Source of the DNA: Streptomyces sp. A3M-1-3
GTDB taxonomy: Bacteria; Actinomycetota; Actinomycetes; Streptomycetales; Streptomycetaceae
Reading direction: 5' to 3'
Length of the DNA stretch: 64,000 bases
NCBI RefSeq assembly: GCF_024213665.1
Contig: NZ_JANAVP010000008.1
Location: 1 to 64,000 of the forward strand
The position numbers were made by a program, and so were the translations under genes. Below are positions 61,370 to 64,000 of the stretch, in pieces. Under the pieces are notes generated by a model that saw only the letters and a list, made by a program, of their open reading frames with translations, was not told where the DNA came from and made no database searches. Position 1 is the stretch's first letter. Every line of letters starts with the position of its first letter.

Positions 61370-63165
61370 ATGCCGTGACTCTGTTGGTGATGTTGACGGG
61401 GTCACACGGCGGCTGAGCACAGGGTGCGGAAGCGGGTGGCCCGGCGTCGCGTTCTGGGTTCGGCATCGAGCCAGTCCGCGACACGGGCGATGTTGCAGGC
61501 CAGTGCGGTGAGCACGTGCTGGACGTGGGTTTTCGCCAGGCCGCGGTAGCGGGAGCGGCGCAGGCCGTGGACGCGGACGTTCTGCGAGAGGGTGGCTTCG
61601 ATGCCGGCACGGATTGCGTAGCGGTGCTGCCATTGTTCAGTGGCCTGGTCGAGCCGGTTGCGCATCTGGATCTCGTGGAGTTCGCGGGTGGGCAGCAGGG
61701 CGAGGGCCCGGGGCCGGGTGGCGGAGGTGGTGCACTGCGAGCGGACCGGGCAGGCCAGGCAGTCGGCCTTGGCGAACTTGACCTGGATGTAGTCGTGTCC
61801 GCTGATCCGCAGTGGTCTCCACTCGCGGCTGACCGCGCCCTGGGGGCAGGTGGCCTGCTGGTGGTCCCAGTTGATGCGGAAGGCGGACTTGGCGAAGCCC
61901 GAGCCGGCCTTGGCCTGGTGGCTGTGGTCGGGGACCACCGGGCCGAGCAGGGTGATGCTGTGCACCCGAGCGGCCCGTTCGATGTGCGCCGGGGTGATGT
62001 AGCCGGCGTCGACGATGTGCTCGCAGGGCAGTAATTCCCGCTTGGCGAGGTCGTCGTGGATGGTCTGGGTCATCTCGACGTCCTGCACGGTGGAGTGCGT
62101 CGTGGCCACGTGGACCACCAGCTCGGGGCGCTGTTCGTCGCAGGACTCGGTCAGATGGACGCGGTAGCCGCTCCAGGCGGTGTCCCGTTTGACGCAGTAG
62201 TGCGCATCGGTGTCGTAGGGGGAGTCGAAGCGCAGGTGAGCTGGGGGCAGGGCGTGGCCGTCCCGCCAGCGCAGGCGTCCGTGCGCGTCCCAGTAGTAGT
62301 GGTGGACCCACACTTGGCGGAGGATCTCCACCTGCGGCAACAGCCGCAGGTGAGGCGGGGCGGACGTGGCCCAGGCAGCGGCGAGGATCGTCTGTCCGTC
62401 CCGGCCCGTCTGCTCGGCCCGCTCGGTCACCGCTGCCTTCCCGCCCGGCAGCCTGCCGATCTCCACCCGGCGTCCGTACCGCTTTCCCCACTCCGGCTCG
62501 ATCAGCGGTCGCAGCCAGTCCGGGGCGGCCTCGGCCAGCTCCTCCAAAGCGGCCCGCAGCGTTTCCCGACCAGCTCCAAACGGCTCAGGAAGCGCACTGC
62601 GGCCAGCACATGGGTGGCGTCGGTGCGCTGCCGTCCCCGGCTCTTGAGCAGCCCGGCCTCCCCCAGGCGCTGCAGCATCGCCTCCAGCAGCCGGTCGGCA
62701 GCGCCGTCCTCGGCCAGCCGGGCCCGGAACTCGCACAGCACCGAGTAGTCGAACCCGGGATCGTCCAGCTCCAGGCCCAGCGCGTACTTCCAGTCGATCC
62801 TGGTCCGCACCGCGTCCGCCGCCGCCCGGTCGGAGAGGTTCTCCGCGAACTGCAGCACCGACACCAGCGCCAACTGCCCCGGCGACAGGCCCGGCCTGCC
62901 GTCCGTGGGATACAGCCCGGCGAACTCCTCATCCTCGAACAGCACGTCCAACCGGTCCCTGATCAGCATCGCCGGCGTGGCCTTCGGACACGCCGCACGC
63001 GCCGTCCGCACCGTCCTGACCGGGATCCACTGATGACTCTCCGACCGCAGCGACACCGCGACCACCCCCACCGACGACACCACCCCGCCCTCATCCAGCC
63101 AAGCACCCACCGCGCCAGCTGTCAGCACCCCACCAACATCGCCAACAGAGTCATGCTGGTGACTT
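61370..63165 (-). mobile_element. IS1182-type insertion sequence
   Basis: About 1.8 kb. Inner inverted repeats of 27 bp at 61376-61402 and 63127-63153 agree at 24 positions (TGACTCTGTTGG-N-GATGTTG-NN-GGGGT). Outer ends are less certain because the flanking few bases match poorly; no target duplication was identified. The transposase is frameshifted, so transposition would need help from another copy. Directly followed by an IS4-type gene. Confidence 0.8.
61402..63056 (-). pseudogene. IS1182-type transposase with one-base frameshift
   Basis: The N-terminal part (from GTG at 63056; LYPTDGRPGLSPGQLALVSV, DWKYALGLELDDPGFDYSVL) is in one frame, and the C-terminal part (ETLRAALEELAEAAPDWLRP, VDAGYITPAHIERAA, GIEATLSQNVRVHGLRRSRY) in another. 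They would join at LELVGETLRAAL if one base were added in the GGG run near 62573. No classical slippery heptamer is in phase, so loss of function is likelier than programmed shifting. Contains a TTA codon. Confidence 0.85.
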
Positions 63166-63192
63166 AGATGTCTCGGGCTCGTTGGTTGGGTT

Positions 63193-64000
63193 ATGGCGAG
63201 GGTGGGGCGGGCGGAGTCGCCGGCGGGCGAGCGGTTGTCGGATCGGATCGCGATCGGGGTGTTGACGCGGGCGTTTCCGCCGGAGCTGGTCGATGAGGTG
63301 ATCGCGGAGTGTGGGCGGGCCGAGCAGCGCAGTCGGCTGCTGCCGGCTCGGGTGGTGGTCTACTTCGTGCTCGCGATGTGCCTGTTCTTCGGCCAGCCGT
63401 ATGAGGAGGTCGCCCGCCTGCTCGGCGAGGGGCTTCAGGGTGGACGTCGCTGGCGACAGGGGTGGCGGGTACCGACGACCGCCGCGATCGGCCGGGCGCG
63501 GGAGCGGTTGGGCGCCGAGCCGTTGAAGGTGCTGTTCGCGCGGGTGTGCCGGCCGGTGGCGGTGCCCGGCACTTCGGGTGCCTGGTATCGGCGGTGGCGG
63601 CTGGTCGCGGTGGACGGCACGACATTCGATGTCGCGGACACGCCGGCGAACAACGTGTTCTTCGGCCGTCCGGGCTCCGGCCGTGGGCCGGGCGCGTTCC
63701 CCCAGGCAAGGGTGGCCGCTCTGGCCGAGTGCGGCACCCACGCGGTCTTCGCGACGGCGCTCGGGCCGCTGTCATCCAGCGAGCAAGCCCTGTCGCGGCA
63801 GCTGCTGTCCCGGCTGACGGCTGGCATGCTGCTGCTGGCCGACCGCGGATTCTATGGATTCGAGCTGTGGCAGGCCGCCCGGGCCACGGGTGCGGACCTG
63901 TTGTGGCGGGTGCGCAAGAGCGCGGCCCTACCGGTGCTGGAGCGTCTGGCGGACGGCTCCTACCTCAGCGCGGTCCATGCTGAACCGGACAGGAAGCAGC
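63193..64000 (+). CDS. IS4-type transposase, cut by window end
   Basis: At least 269 residues, open to the window edge. The N-terminal domain (LTRAFPPELVDEVIAECGRA, VVVYFVLAMCLFFGQPYEEV) is the Nterm_IS4 type. The first two catalytic Asp are visible in LVAVDGTTFDVADTP and LLLADRGFYGFELW; the Glu would lie beyond 64000. It starts 28 bases after the end assigned to the IS1182-type element, so the two lie side by side or one inserted beside the other. Confidence 0.85.
   Translation, partial: MARVGRAESPAGERLSDRIAIGVLTRAFPPELVDEVIAECGRAEQRSRLLPARVVVYFVLAMCLFFGQPYEEVARLLGEGLQGGRRWRQGWRVPTTAAIGRARERLGAEPLKVLFARVCRPVAVPGTSGAWYRRWRLVAVDGTTFDVADTPANNVFFGRPGSGRGPGAFPQARVAALAECGTHAVFATALGPLSSSEQALSRQLLSRLTAGMLLLADRGFYGFELWQAARATGADLLWRVRKSAALPVLERLADGSYLSAVHAEPDRKQ

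Noticed and set aside
62560..62585. Programmed -1 frameshift in the IS1182-type transposase
   Set aside because: GGGAAAC is present but not in the phase needed for tandem slippage, and family members are single frames; a lost base explains it better.

Overview
The window looks like Streptomyces chromosome. It is very GC-rich, has GTG and TTG starts and purine-rich Shine-Dalgarno sites, and carries a SARP regulator, an MbtH protein, a mycothiol-dependent isomerase-type protein, a ROK regulator and Streptomyces-type dispersed repeats. Rare TTA codons (read by the bldA tRNA) occur in the SARP gene and in almost every gene of one accessory operon.

Layout. (1) 51-15751: a halogenating NRPS cluster. 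The minus strand carries ALDH, A-T NRPS and type II thioesterase, then a 16-bp inverted repeat, then MbtH, P450, an A-T-Cy-methyltransferase NRPS and a phosphopantetheinyl transferase. A TTA-containing SARP regulator lies upstream. Divergent from it are a tryptophan halogenase, a flavin reductase and a CPA2 antiporter. The cluster may continue left of the window. My reading is that a chlorotryptophan is loaded on the A-T protein, beta-hydroxylated by the P450 and released by the thioesterase. An acid derived from it may start the Cy/MT line, whose A domain has lost the Asp that binds the amino group. (2) 15820-20425: a DUF1876 gene, then a minus operon of DoxX-like, membrane, acyl-CoA dehydrogenase-like, soluble binding-protein-like and radical SAM genes, ending in frameshifted coding debris. 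(3) 20626-31138: the most unusual part. A 71-residue peptide with an FxsA-like leader is followed by a stand-alone HExxH enzyme of the peptide beta-hydroxylase type. These face a minus operon of Trypco1, trypsin-EAD2, EAD2-VMAP, MoxR ATPase and a 1485-residue FxsT-like NB-ARC/TPR protein. This joins FxSxx-type peptide maturation to an NTP-dependent conflict-type system, and five of its seven genes carry TTA codons.

(4) 31236-49864: ordinary genes (Nudix, Lnt, polymerase/ligase-like membrane protein, racemase, HpnB-type glycosyltransferase, TerD, MOSC, beta-helix-AAA fusion, large membrane hydrolase, DeoR, SRPBCC, Cds1-like, HATPase). (5) 49880-50964: a collapsed ABC transporter. (6) 51277-57629: three roadblock/LC7 proteins with a DUF4388-like partner, ROK, AlkB, an ArsR-like regulator and an MFS pump with a clear operator between the last two. 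(7) 57760-64000: a decayed zone with fragments of a BBE oxidoreductase, an XRE/TPR regulator and an MFS gene, a few intact small genes, a frameshifted IS1182-type element and an IS4-type transposase cut by the window end. I saw no tRNA, rRNA or CRISPR array.
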